Of a DNA stretch of 64,000 nt, positions 49,593-57,618 are shown piece after piece. The stretch covers positions 1-64,000 of the forward strand of contig NZ_JAELTQ010000013.1 of assembly GCF_016428905.1 (NCBI RefSeq), written 5' to 3'. The position numbers were made by a program, and so were the translations under genes. A model generated the notes under the pieces. The model was given only the letters and a program-made list of their open reading frames with translations. It had not been told where the DNA came from and did no database searches. Numbering within the stretch: the stretch's first letter is position 1; each line of letters begins with the position of its first letter. The stretch is from Dyella sp. ASV24 (GTDB lineage: Bacteria; Pseudomonadota; Gammaproteobacteria; Xanthomonadales; Rhodanobacteraceae).

Positions 49593-49685
49593 TACGTAAC
49601 GCCGTATTACGTAACGCCGTGCAGGCCGCATTCAGTGGCGTAAGCCGGATTCTAAGGCGGGATAATGTTGAGTTATCCCGCCTTA
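49593..49685. repeat. Tandem 13-mer and perfect 13-bp hairpin
   Basis: TACGTAACGCCGT is repeated at 49593-49605 and 49608-49620. Then TAAGGCGGGATAA (49653-49665) and TTATCCCGCCTTA (49673-49685) form a perfect stem with a 7-base loop and no T-run. The 49560-49957 gap otherwise holds only the right arm of the 36-bp inverted repeat. Confidence 0.7.
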
Positions 49686-49957
49686 CGGGCGAATGCCTTA
49701 CTGGGAGTTACTTTCGCGCGGTACAAACTAGGCCAGTTTTCAATGGATAAAAGAAACAGCAACTCAACGTGTTACAGCGTCATTGGCCTAAATGTGTGAT
49801 TTCGCCCTGGAACTAGGCCACTGTAGGCCGCAGCCGAGATACGTGTAATTTTGCCAAGTAGAATCCGAAATCACACGTAAAAACAGCTTGTTGGCAGATA
49901 AATTGCCGGTTTCCGGCCGAATCCCTGCCGACCCTCTGTAACAATCCGAGCGCGCGA

Positions 49958-50233
49958 CTAGACCGGATCCTCGCCGAAGGCCTCCTCCCTAACGTCCAGA
50001 CCTAGGACGCCCCTGAAATGGGTGAACGCCAGTCGCCCGAGGGACCAGGCGTGACGTTCAGGCAGCGAAATGTGGGTCGTGGGCGACCAAGGGTATGCCG
50101 CGGCCGAGCCACTGGCCTTGTAGCGGTGGCGAATGGCGCACTGTTCCCTGCCCTCGCTGTCCGGTTCGAACCACGCCTGGTATTCCCGGGAGACGCCGTC
50201 TGCTTCAAAACAACCTTCTATGCTCTTGCGCAT
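49958..50233 (-). CDS. Hypothetical protein, 91 residues
   Basis: Starts with ATG preceded by GAGGT at short spacing. The product (EYQAWFEPDSEGREQCAIRH, WSLGRLAFTHFRGVLGLDV) has a natural mix of aromatic and charged residues and fills the space between the inverted-repeat element and the divergent AbiH gene. No family is recognised. Confidence 0.45.
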   Translation of the reverse strand: MRKSIEGCFEADGVSREYQAWFEPDSEGREQCAIRHRYKASGSAAAYPWSPTTHISLPERHAWSLGRLAFTHFRGVLGLDVREEAFGEDPV

Positions 50234-50327
50234 ACCTCAAAACCTCTCGTGTGCGATGTCGATGGGTGACCGAGTTTTGGGCACCGAAATGAAATTAGAC
50301 GAACGCGAACCCACAAGCTGAACGGCC

Positions 50328-51263
50328 ATGACCACTCCAACAATTCTCTATATCGTCGGCAACGGCTTCGACCTGCATCACAGGCTGCCTACCGCCTTCA
50401 GCGACTTCCGAGACGACGTCCGAAGGCGAGCGCCAAAGGTCGCGGACTTAGTCGGCCAGTGGCTACCAAATGCTGGTGACGACTGGAGCAGCCTAGAGAG
50501 CGCGCTCGGGGATTTCGATGACGACCTTCTGATTCAAGACGCGTCAATGTATCTGCAGAGCTACGGTGCCGAAGACTGGTCGGATGCATCGCACTTTGCG
50601 TTTCAAGAAGCCATCGAGGCGGTCGTCGAGCCACTATCAAGCGAGCTCAGTGAGCTCTTTCGAATCTGGGTTGAGGCAGTCCCCGCATTGACCTGGGAGG
50701 CTGCCGAAGCTTCCCGCATCCCGCTCGCACCCGATGCTGCGTTCCTATCCTTCAACTACACCCCGACGCTGGCAACGGCATACGACATCCCGACCGACCG
50801 GGTATGGCACGTCCACGGGCGCGTCGGGACTGGGGCGCCGTTGATTTTGGGGCATGGATACAAGCGGCGACCACTGCGTACGCTCCCTATTGGCGACGAG
50901 GAAGATCCTATCGGCGACCCTCGAGAGGCCCAGGGCTTCGAGATTATCGACGACTACTTTCGGAGCACGTTCAAACCCGCTGACTCCATCATTGCGGGTC
51001 GCCCGGACTTCTTCTCACGTCTGGCCATGGTCCGGGAGGTTTGGGTGCTCGGGCACGCGATTGGGGAAGTGGACTGGGCGTATTACCGCGCGATCATTGA
51101 GATGCTGCCGCCAAACGCCATCTGGCATGCGAGCTACTATTGGGAGAAACCAGAGGAGGAAGCCGAGCGCGTGGACGCTCTGACCCGTCTGGGCATCGGT
51201 TGGGACCGGATCAAGACCTTCACGCTCCGGGACCTTGCACTGTCTGCTCCCCGTCCCGAATAG
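50328..51263 (+). CDS. abiH: AbiH-family abortive infection protein
   Basis: A 311-residue protein. The N-terminal LYIVGNGFDLHHRLPTAFSDF is the AbiH signature (GNGFDLxHxLxTxYxDF). Downstream it has AFLSFNYTPTLATAYDIP, VWHVHGRVG, and PLILGHGYKR, and near the C-terminus VWVLGHAIGEVDWAYY. AbiH was first described in Lactococcus as a phage-abortive infection protein and is common in defence islands; its mechanism is not well known. The gene is complete and stands alone, convergent to the next gene. Confidence 0.88.
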   Translation: MTTPTILYIVGNGFDLHHRLPTAFSDFRDDVRRRAPKVADLVGQWLPNAGDDWSSLESALGDFDDDLLIQDASMYLQSYGAEDWSDASHFAFQEAIEAVVEPLSSELSELFRIWVEAVPALTWEAAEASRIPLAPDAAFLSFNYTPTLATAYDIPTDRVWHVHGRVGTGAPLILGHGYKRRPLRTLPIGDEEDPIGDPREAQGFEIIDDYFRSTFKPADSIIAGRPDFFSRLAMVREVWVLGHAIGEVDWAYYRAIIEMLPPNAIWHASYYWEKPEEEAERVDALTRLGIGWDRIKTFTLRDLALSAPRPE

Positions 51264-51307
51264 GAATGGTCGCCAAACCCATCACTGAACGGATCGACTC
51301 CCTCCGA

Positions 51308-51937
51308 CTACCACTCGACGCCACGAAAGGACTCGATCTCGATTGGCGAAAGCTGGCCATCAGCCAATCCCCGGCGGGAGAGGAACTCATAGCGAGAGGG
51401 CCAGACTGAACTGAAGGCGGCAATTAACCCGGCCATGCGAGTCCCGCGTTCTTTGCTGGTCCAGCGCGTGAAGATAGCTCCAAGGGGATCGAGCATCCGT
51501 CCTTCTACGACGTCTTGAGTCCAATTTGATACTTCTTGCTTGATGCCCTCAGATCGTCCCTTGAAGGCGTCGTCGAGGGCCCCCTCCACTACGGCTTCCA
51601 GGCTGTACGTGATCGCCTGCACCGCTTTGCCATGGGTCACGAAGGCCAGTGATTGTCGAAGGACAAAGGACTGCCACAACAGGACCGGCCACAGAATGTC
51701 CACGCCATATTTCGGGCCGACTTCGGGCGCGAACTCTGGTGGCTTGATAGTTTTGCGTTGGCGCTCGTACGCTTTCCGGACGTCATAGGCGAGGCCGAGG
51801 AATGGACCCTCCTTGTCCTTGAGGAGCGGAGATTTTTCGTTGATCTCGTGAACGGTGTCGTGTAGTGCCCGCAAGCTGTCGTAGTCACCGAGCAGGACGA
51901 TTCCTTCGCGGCTCTTGAGCAGTTGGTACTGAAGCAT
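51308..51937 (-). CDS. Hypothetical protein, DUF6904-like
   Basis: A 209-residue protein starting MLQYQLLKSREGIVLLGDYD, with a following LRALHDTVHEIN. This opening pattern (ML-x-Y, G-x-x-L-x-GDY-x-x-L, L-x-x-H) resembles the DUF6904 group of small hypothetical proteins. The remainder is helical. The ATG at 51937 follows GGAGTTCCGACA. It is convergent to abiH with a 44-base gap and may be a co-acquired accessory gene. Family assignment is tentative. Confidence 0.5.
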   Translation of the reverse strand: MLQYQLLKSREGIVLLGDYDSLRALHDTVHEINEKSPLLKDKEGPFLGLAYDVRKAYERQRKTIKPPEFAPEVGPKYGVDILWPVLLWQSFVLRQSLAFVTHGKAVQAITYSLEAVVEGALDDAFKGRSEGIKQEVSNWTQDVVEGRMLDPLGAIFTRWTSKERGTRMAGLIAAFSSVWPSRYEFLSRRGLADGQLSPIEIESFRGVEW

Positions 51938-52088
51938 TGTCGGAACTCCGTTGTCCACCAAGCGCAGGGTCAGGCTATGGCCCGCTCAGAACTAGATCTT
52001 CGCGGCCGCGCCTGCTCACTCCAAATCACCGACGGCTACGTCCCTTCCTTGAGCAGGCGAGGATTTGCTTGACTGCTGCTGCGAAACT

Positions 52089-53084
52089 TTAGGATTCCTG
52101 GTCACCCTTCTTCGGAACCAACTCGGCCTGATAGACCGCGTCGATTGGATCGTCGAGGATCGCCATCATGGCTTTGAGGTTCTTCGGATCGGGGTTCAAC
52201 CATGCGTCGATGTTCTCAGGTCTGATCGGAATGACGCATCTATCGTGTCCTGCGTAGGAGACCTCTGGCGGCGGATCACGCGTAATTGCGGCAACTCCAT
52301 AGAAGGGCGCCTCTGTCGGACCTTCGGGGACCACGTAGCGCCAGATGCACGCGAGGAACATATCCTGCGCCGACTCAGGTGAGAACACGATCTCGATCTT
52401 CCGTGGACTCTCGCCGGGTGCGAGCGCCCGGTGTTCGAAATCATTCCGCTTCACGCTTTCATAGAACCGGCTAGCGAGAATAACTCCATGGCCGACGCCG
52501 AAGATGCCGCGCCAGACTGTGCGCAAGCTATTCTTGCGTGCGTTGTAGCACCCAGGCTTGTCCTTTTCATCTTGCAACGTAAAGCCCAACGGGCGAGCGC
52601 GATAGCGCATGGGAGCCACGACGCGCTGCCCGGTTTCCGGGTCCCGAATCATCACGGGGGTGTAGTGACCTGGCCAGATGCGCGTCCAACCATCATTCGC
52701 CGCGTGGACGCCAAGCTCTGCTTTCTGCGCTTCGAGGTCAGCGATAGCGTTTCGCGCCGAGAGCTTGTCCTTCTCCGCGGTCTTCGACCACTTTTTGGCA
52801 AGCCTAGCCTCCGCGTCCAGAAGCTTCTCGGTGGCCTTGCCGATCTTCTGCTCCAGCACCAGATCGACGTCGCGATACGCATGAAGGACGGCGTTATGGA
52901 CCTCTAGCTCCTGATCATTCTGGGGATTGTCAAATGCCGTTCGGACGGCCATTGGCACGACCTTGTGAAAGTCCCCTTCTTTACCTCTCGACCAGAACAC
53001 TTTGACGTAGGCAGCGAGGTCAAGTCGGCCGCCGTAGCGCTCATACTTTCGATAATCTCCAACCACCTGCGCCGAGTAGCACAC
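52089..53084 (-). CDS. HMCES/YedK (SRAP)-like DNA-protein crosslinking protein
   Basis: A 331-residue protein; GTG start after AGGAGAACTGACA. It starts MCYSAQ, so Cys2 becomes the catalytic N-terminal residue that crosslinks to abasic sites in single-stranded DNA. Further SRAP traits are CYNARKNSLRT, ILASRFYESV, and SYAGHDRCVIPIRPENIDAW. About 60 residues of coiled coil (around 75-135: VLEQKIGKATEKLLDAEARL) are inserted compared with the roughly 220-residue YedK. The glutamate usual in NAR-x-E is not present. SRAP proteins protect ssDNA, which fits a conjugative element. Confidence 0.82.
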   Translation of the reverse strand: MCYSAQVVGDYRKYERYGGRLDLAAYVKVFWSRGKEGDFHKVVPMAVRTAFDNPQNDQELEVHNAVLHAYRDVDLVLEQKIGKATEKLLDAEARLAKKWSKTAEKDKLSARNAIADLEAQKAELGVHAANDGWTRIWPGHYTPVMIRDPETGQRVVAPMRYRARPLGFTLQDEKDKPGCYNARKNSLRTVWRGIFGVGHGVILASRFYESVKRNDFEHRALAPGESPRKIEIVFSPESAQDMFLACIWRYVVPEGPTEAPFYGVAAITRDPPPEVSYAGHDRCVIPIRPENIDAWLNPDPKNLKAMMAILDDPIDAVYQAELVPKKGDQES

Positions 53085-53086
53085 TG

Positions 53087-53314
53087 TCAGTTCTCCTGTC
53101 CGACATTTTGAATGCGCTGGCCTGCAAGAATGTGATCAAGCGCTCCGCGCACCCGAGCGTCGTCCTTCGGGTCCAGGCCATCGAGCAATGCGTCCGCTCG
53201 CGATGCAAACGCTGGCCAGAAATCTGCGGGATCGGGGTGCTGACGTGCGAGGCGTCCAGCTTGGAGGTGCAGCCGGAATATGCGGTCTTCGAGGCTCAGC
53301 GGCGACTTTCGCAT
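53087..53314 (-). CDS. Small hypothetical protein upstream of the SRAP gene
   Basis: A 75-residue soluble helical protein (LEDRIFRLHLQAGRLARQHP, ADALLDGLDPKDDARVRGAL). It ends 2 bases before the SRAP-like gene on the same strand, so the two are probably one operon. No motif known. Confidence 0.6.
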   Translation of the reverse strand: MRKSPLSLEDRIFRLHLQAGRLARQHPDPADFWPAFASRADALLDGLDPKDDARVRGALDHILAGQRIQNVGQEN

Positions 53315-53407
53315 CTCATTAGCTTACCCCTTCCCTTGGCCGGAAACAGGTGCCGGCTTCCCGGCGTTGGGGCAAGATTGGCCGACAGCCCGACGGAACC
53401 TCAGGAA

Positions 53408-53632
53408 GTGAGTCGCCAACTGGACTTGACCGTCCCGCTACCAGACGCCTTAAACGAGCAATTGCTCTCGCTCTACGAAGAGATGATGTGGCTTGCGGCC
53501 CGCCCTGGCATCACCGCGTCCATGGCCCGCGCCTGGTACACGCATATCGTGTCGACAAAGCTGGCCAGAAAGATCCGCTCTTCACAGGCGAGGTCTCCAT
53601 GGCCGCTATCTCGGACCCGAGCCAAAGGCTGA
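53408..53632 (+). CDS. Possible small protein, 74 residues
   Basis: A GTG start at 53408 with AGGAA directly upstream. The product (LPDALNEQLLSLYEEMMWLA, ITASMARAWYTHIVSTKLAR) reads like a real helical protein until its last 25 residues overlap the next gene's start. It may be translationally coupled to that gene. The weak spacing of the ribosome site keeps confidence low. Confidence 0.4.
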   Translation: MSRQLDLTVPLPDALNEQLLSLYEEMMWLAARPGITASMARAWYTHIVSTKLARKIRSSQARSPWPLSRTRAKG

Positions 53633-53961
53633 CGCTTGAGCACTTCAAGCGCCTGCAGACGCGCCTCACATCATTGGTGGAGAACGATGTTCGCAACGGG
53701 CCGAACCCCGTCGCATTCGTCTCGTTGCTCCGCGATCTTGAGCAGGTCCGCATCACCACTGTTCAGGAGAACTACTCAGCGATGAAGTCGGATGGCGACT
53801 ATGCAGTTGCCGGTATCGAGCTGGTCCTTTGGGACGACATTCCGCTCGATGTACGACAGGTGTTGTGGAAGCGGGTGTTGAATGGCAAGGTCACGAATTA
53901 CGCGGCATACGCTATGGCAGGAGCCGGCGTGCGCAGTACGGTCAAAGGAGCTGACGCGTGA
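53599..53961 (+). CDS. Hypothetical protein, 120 residues
   Basis: The ATG at 53599 follows GCGAGGTCTCC. The product is soluble and mixed alpha/beta (RLTLEHFKRLQTRLTSLVEN, VAGIELVLWDDIPLDVRQV). The longer open frame upstream has arginine-rich shadow composition. It overlaps the next small gene by four bases (GTGA). No family recognised. Confidence 0.6.
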   Translation: MAAISDPSQRLTLEHFKRLQTRLTSLVENDVRNGPNPVAFVSLLRDLEQVRITTVQENYSAMKSDGDYAVAGIELVLWDDIPLDVRQVLWKRVLNGKVTNYAAYAMAGAGVRSTVKGADA

Positions 53962-54227
53962 AAGGTACGATGAAAGAGAAGCCCAAGAAGGGCAAAAAGC
54001 TGCCCATATCTAGCAGATGTCCGCAGTGCCAGGCGGCCCTGCTCGCTACGCCACACACGATTCGTGCGCACTTCGTGGAGGTGCACGGCCGACCGCCGAC
54101 GCACGCCGAAGCACATCAGGTGCGCAATTATAGGCCCCAGCAGCAGGTGCGTCTCTACGGACCTAGTTATCGCGGCCACCCTGTCGAGGTTGGTGGTGGC
54201 CTGCCATCGCTAGGTCGTCGGAAGTAG
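53958..54227 (+). CDS. Small zinc-finger-like protein
   Basis: An 89-residue basic protein with SRCPQCQAALLATPHTIRAH and FVEVHGRPPTHAEAH: two cysteines (CxxC) and several histidines spaced like a C2H2-type finger. The GTG start overlaps the preceding stop; an ATG 12 bases later is also possible. It is likely to bind DNA or RNA, but its role is unknown. Confidence 0.55.
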   Translation: MKGTMKEKPKKGKKLPISSRCPQCQAALLATPHTIRAHFVEVHGRPPTHAEAHQVRNYRPQQQVRLYGPSYRGHPVEVGGGLPSLGRRK

Positions 54228-54249
54228 AGCGAGGCGCGGCCGTGCTCCG

Positions 54250-54480
54250 TTAACCCGGCTCCCTGGCCCACCTCCTCGCCAGCGCGATCATATTGGCCGC
54301 AGTTCGATAGTCGGATGGGGTGCAAGGGGTTATCAGCGTCCGCTTCTTGCCGTTGGGGAACAGCGTGAGGAACTTGAGGTGACTCTTTCCAGTCCGGCCG
54401 ACGTAGTTGCAGGTAATGCCTTCCTTGGCCAGGGCGTCGATGGCCCTGCGGATCTCGGCAGGTATGGTCGAAGCGGCCAC
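54250..54480 (-). CDS. HicA-like small protein
   Basis: From a GTG one base after the preceding stop, a 76-residue product: STIPAEIRRAIDALAKEGIT, then SHLKFLTLFPNGKKRTLITP and CTPSDYRTAANMIALARRW. The pattern of a helix, a G-x-S/H-x-K strand, an NG-x-K turn and a final P-S-D-x-R helix resembles the dsRBD-like fold of HicA and related phage proteins. The catalytic histidine of HicA would be at SHLK. It is coupled to the helical gene upstream, which could be its partner. Confidence 0.5.
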   Translation of the reverse strand: MAASTIPAEIRRAIDALAKEGITCNYVGRTGKSHLKFLTLFPNGKKRTLITPCTPSDYRTAANMIALARRWAREPG

Positions 54481-54481
54481 G

Positions 54482-54688
54482 TCACATGCCTGCGGCCTTG
54501 AAGCGCGTTGCCATGGCCGTGTACTTGCGTGCCTCGTCAAGAAGAAAGCGAATATCGGCGTACTTCTCTCGCGTCTTGTGGGCGCGATTTGTCGGCCTGA
54601 TCCTCAGCTCTTCGACCTGCTTTCTGCATTCCTCGGCCTTCGCTTCCGCCCACGCCTGCTTGGTCGGGTACCACGTTCCTTTCGCCAT
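54482..54688 (-). CDS. Small helical protein upstream of the HicA-like gene
   Basis: A 68-residue, lysine- and glutamate-rich helical protein (TKQAWAEAKAEECRKQVEEL, EKYADIRFLLDEARKYTAMA). It ends one base before the HicA-like gene. It does not look like HicB, so a toxin-antitoxin link is only a possibility from the arrangement. Confidence 0.5.
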   Translation of the reverse strand: MAKGTWYPTKQAWAEAKAEECRKQVEELRIRPTNRAHKTREKYADIRFLLDEARKYTAMATRFKAAGM

Positions 54689-54785
54689 TGAGACGCCCTC
54701 GATTTTTGCGATCTCAATCAGGGTGGGTCACGATGGAGGAGGGTAAAAATGAAGCTGCGTTCTGCAGACGCACGAGGAGCACGCA

Positions 54786-55541
54786 TTGAGCACGCGCGGG
54801 GTATCCAGGGTTGCAGGCCAATGGTTCACTGATGCTGGCGAGCTCCTGGCCGCCGGCGTCGCGCTTGGGGACGCCCCGAGCAGGGCCAAGGCGCGGCTGG
54901 CCAAGGGAATCACCGAAGAGTGGGCACTGATCCGGCACCTGAGCGCCCTCGCTGTGAGTCATCGGCTCGCCTTTCCTGTCGTGGCGCGGGCGGGGGAAAG
55001 ACCCGACTTCATCGTTCAAACGGGCACCCATGAAACGGGCCTGGAGGTGACGCAGGCCGTGGACGCCAGCTATTCCCGCTTCTTAAGCGTTGCCGCCCGG
55101 GCCGGCCTTTTGCACGTGCCGGATGCGGTCGACTTCCTGTCGCTGCCAAACGCGTCGGCGATGTCGACGCACGACATGGAAATGCTCGCTGCCCGCCTCA
55201 AGGAACATTTACCCGCTACTCGGTGGCCACGGCAGGAGGACCGCCCTGAGGCCGCGCTGCGCGATTGGTTGGCGCTGATCTGTGACGCCATCTCGCGGAA
55301 GATCGAGCGATACACGCGCACGCCGCTGACGATCGACCGCTGCGACCTGCTGATCTACGACAACACGGGCCGCACTGTGGACTTGAAGCGAGGGATCGAA
55401 ATGCTCGGCGCATCGCTGCCAGCGGCGCAATCGTTCCAGCGAATCTACGTTCTCAGCGAGGCGGTGTTGCTCGAATTGGACGCGGCCAAGCCTCACACTT
55501 CTCCGCTGACGCACCCTGTGCCAATCGAACTCCTGGTGTGA
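54786..55541 (+). CDS. Hypothetical protein with a weak nuclease-like motif
   Basis: A 251-residue protein with TTG start after GAGGAGCACGCA. Residues about 75-95 read RPDFIVQTGTHETGLEVTQA, which resembles a PD-(D/E)XK core (D...E-x-T), but the following lysine is not seen. The rest is helical with a conserved-looking LTIDRCDLLIYDNTGRTVDL near residue 185. The family is not recognised. It lies in the accessory region after the HicA-like pair. Confidence 0.55.
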   Translation: MSTRGVSRVAGQWFTDAGELLAAGVALGDAPSRAKARLAKGITEEWALIRHLSALAVSHRLAFPVVARAGERPDFIVQTGTHETGLEVTQAVDASYSRFLSVAARAGLLHVPDAVDFLSLPNASAMSTHDMEMLAARLKEHLPATRWPRQEDRPEAALRDWLALICDAISRKIERYTRTPLTIDRCDLLIYDNTGRTVDLKRGIEMLGASLPAAQSFQRIYVLSEAVLLELDAAKPHTSPLTHPVPIELLV

Positions 55542-55603
55542 GTATCGGTGCTTGAGACCTGCGAACTCTAATCTCGGGCGAAGTTCAGCAGCAGAGACAA
55601 GGA

Positions 55604-55795
55604 ATGGGCAAGCCGAAACGAGTACCTGGCGACTGGGTCGTTGTGATCTGGGACGGCGAGAACCCGAGTGAAGTGGCGCGACGGGCGTTGTGGCCAGACG
55701 CGGATATCCGGGCTGGCCAGGTGCGCAGTGGTAGCGCGAAGCGAGTGACTGTCGAGGCTTCCGAGGCGTGGGAGCGAGCGATGCGCGGGCGTTAG
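55604..55795 (+). CDS. Small hypothetical protein, 63 residues
   Basis: The ATG directly follows ACAAGGA. The product (GDWVVVIWDGENPSEVARRA, VTVEASEAWERAMRGR) is soluble with a beta-helix pattern and a C-terminal basic end. No motif known. It lies 62 bases after the previous gene on the same strand. Confidence 0.45.
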   Translation: MGKPKRVPGDWVVVIWDGENPSEVARRALWPDADIRAGQVRSGSAKRVTVEASEAWERAMRGR

Positions 55796-55887
55796 CCAGC
55801 GCCCTCCCCCATTTCCTCCCAGCCGCTTCTATCTCATGCAGCGGAGCCGGGCGCCGTGCTCGTTGGGAGACACAGCGCCCTCATTTC

Positions 55888-57237
55888 TCAGAAGCGCCAG
55901 GTGGCGCCCACGCGAAGGTACTGATCGGTCATGTGGCCGCCAAATTGGCCGCCATAGGTGCCTTCGATGGTAACAGCTGGCGTCAGGTCGATACCGACAC
56001 CGCCGGATACCACTGCAGCGTTCTGTGCGACGGGCGCGCCCGAAACGTTGAATGCGTCGCCGCCCGTGGTGAAGCGCGCGTTGGCCACCGGGGTGATGTC
56101 GCCAGATGCATGCTGCCAGCCAACGTTGATGGTTCCGCGGACTCCGCCCCGCTCATCGAGGGTGAACATCCCACGTGCGCCGAGCGTGCTGATGGTGAGC
56201 GCAGCGTCGTTCCCCGATACGTTGAGCGCGGCGACGGAGCCCTGCTCGTGGACGTCATCAGTGCTGATACGGTCGTAGGCGACGGTGAGGAATGGCGCAA
56301 TGGTGTCGCGATCAAACGTGAACTCGTAGCTGGCGTCGATGAATGCCTGGGCCGTGTGGGTGTTGTAGCGGCTATTGGCCGTGTCGTTGATCGCGCCGAA
56401 GTTCACTGTGCGTGCGGCATTGACTTTCTGCCAGCCGTAGACTGCGCCACCCTGGACGCGCACGGCGCCAACCTTGGCGTCGCCGTAGAGACCGGCGTAG
56501 GTGTCGACGTGATGTGCCGACGTATTGGGGCTGTCGCTACGAGCCGTGCCTTGGCCCTGACCCAACACGGCACCGATGCGGGCGTTGTTGCCCACGGACA
56601 GATCGGCACCGAGGACAAGGCCGCTGCCCTTCGTATCGACGTCGGCGGCATTGCCGTCGCTGCCGTAAGAGCCGGAGCGGCCCCATGCCGAAGTCCACGC
56701 ATTGAACCCACCCTGGCTGGTCCCTGCATGGCCGTCTGCGCTGGCTACGCCGACCAGATGCGCACCAATGGCGTCGCGGACGTATCGGTCGTTCTCGAGG
56801 ATTGCCGTACGGGTGCTGGCGTGGATGTCGTCCTGGAGTTGGTCGAAGCCATTGGCGGCGGTGAAGTCGTCGAGGACCACCAGCGCGTCGTAGACGGCGT
56901 TGCCGGCACCGAGCGACTTCACGGCGGCTGCGGCCGCCTTGGCGTTGCGGGTGTTGGCGATGGTCGGGAACTTGACTTGGTTTCGCTCCGGGACAAAGCC
57001 GAGGCTGCCGGTTCCGTAGTTAACAGCCGGGTTGACGGTCTGCGCGAAAGCGTTGGGCGATGCGATGCCGGCACCAATAGCCAAGGCGCTGGCCAGCGCG
57101 AGGGTCAGCACGTGCTTGGTGGGGGAACGACGTTCATCGACGCCGCTGGCGATTGAGTAGCCCGAGATGGCGTGCTCAGAGGCGCCTTGCACACGGCGCT
57201 GGCTGTGGTTCCAGACCTTCTTGGAGACAAAGTTCAC
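55888..57237 (-). CDS. Autotransporter-type barrel protein lacking a passenger
   Basis: A 449-residue protein from a GTG after AGGGAGAAGCAACAA. The first 50 residues follow the extended signal peptide of type V secretion (NFVSKKVWNHS, then TKHVLTLALASALAIGAGIA). After about 100 helical residues comes an autotransporter beta-barrel: WTSAWGRSGSYGSDGNA, VLGADLSVGNNARIGAVLGQ, and the final strand YLRVGATWRF ending in phenylalanine. The usual passenger domain (hundreds of residues) between signal and barrel is missing. It is either a decayed autotransporter or a small barrel with its own role. Confidence 0.8.
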   Translation of the reverse strand: MNFVSKKVWNHSQRRVQGASEHAISGYSIASGVDERRSPTKHVLTLALASALAIGAGIASPNAFAQTVNPAVNYGTGSLGFVPERNQVKFPTIANTRNAKAAAAAVKSLGAGNAVYDALVVLDDFTAANGFDQLQDDIHASTRTAILENDRYVRDAIGAHLVGVASADGHAGTSQGGFNAWTSAWGRSGSYGSDGNAADVDTKGSGLVLGADLSVGNNARIGAVLGQGQGTARSDSPNTSAHHVDTYAGLYGDAKVGAVRVQGGAVYGWQKVNAARTVNFGAINDTANSRYNTHTAQAFIDASYEFTFDRDTIAPFLTVAYDRISTDDVHEQGSVAALNVSGNDAALTISTLGARGMFTLDERGGVRGTINVGWQHASGDITPVANARFTTGGDAFNVSGAPVAQNAAVVSGGVGIDLTPAVTIEGTYGGQFGGHMTDQYLRVGATWRF

Positions 57238-57618
57238 TTGTTGCTTCTCCCTATCCATTGGGACGGTTTTTGAGGGGTGTGGCGTGTGCTGTTTCGCTAC
57301 GCAGGGGGCGGGGCGAGAGGGCTTCTTGGCGACATGCGCAAGCCAAGAGGACCGTTATCGACCGAACCGCAAGAACTTGAGGAAGTCGAAGTTCTGCGGC
57401 TGCGTTGCGAAACCAATCGTGAGGCACACTTTTCGGGCGCAAAATCGGGCCGCGTTCTGCGCGGCCGGATGGAATTCACCAGGGTGGCAGCCCGGTCGCC
57501 TCAGGACGGGATACCGGCGCCTCAGTCAGAAGGTTCTTGCGGGAAAAGTGTGACCGACGCGTTGTTTGGGACGGGCACTCGCCAGTAGGATCAGGCGCAT
57601 GGATGCGGGGAGAGCAGG
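57238..57618. other. Divergent intergenic region without a convincing gene
   Basis: The stretch lies between the autotransporter (minus) and the transglutaminase-like gene (plus). Several short open frames exist but have shadow-like composition and no ribosome sites. It presumably holds both promoters; no palindrome or repeat stands out. Confidence 0.5.

Larger units (their letters stand above)
49267..49936. mobile_element. 670-bp element bounded by perfect 36-bp inverted repeats
   Basis: The left arm (49267-49302, starting GAGGGTCGGCAGGGATTCGG) and the right arm (49901-49936, ending CCCTGCCGACCCTC) are exact reverse complements over 36 bases. The interior holds one small gene, a tandem 13-mer and a perfect hairpin, but no transposase. 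No target-site duplication is visible. A non-autonomous transposon-like element is one reading; a duplicated and inverted gene end is another. Confidence 0.6.

Noticed and set aside
49653-49685. Integron attC site
   Set aside because: The hairpin is perfect and lacks the attC core sequences and unpaired bases; no integron integrase is visible.
55768-57156. A 462-codon plus-strand frame opposite the autotransporter
   Set aside because: The minus strand carries an intact signal peptide and barrel ending in phenylalanine; the plus frame is low-complexity valine/aspartate/glycine shadow.
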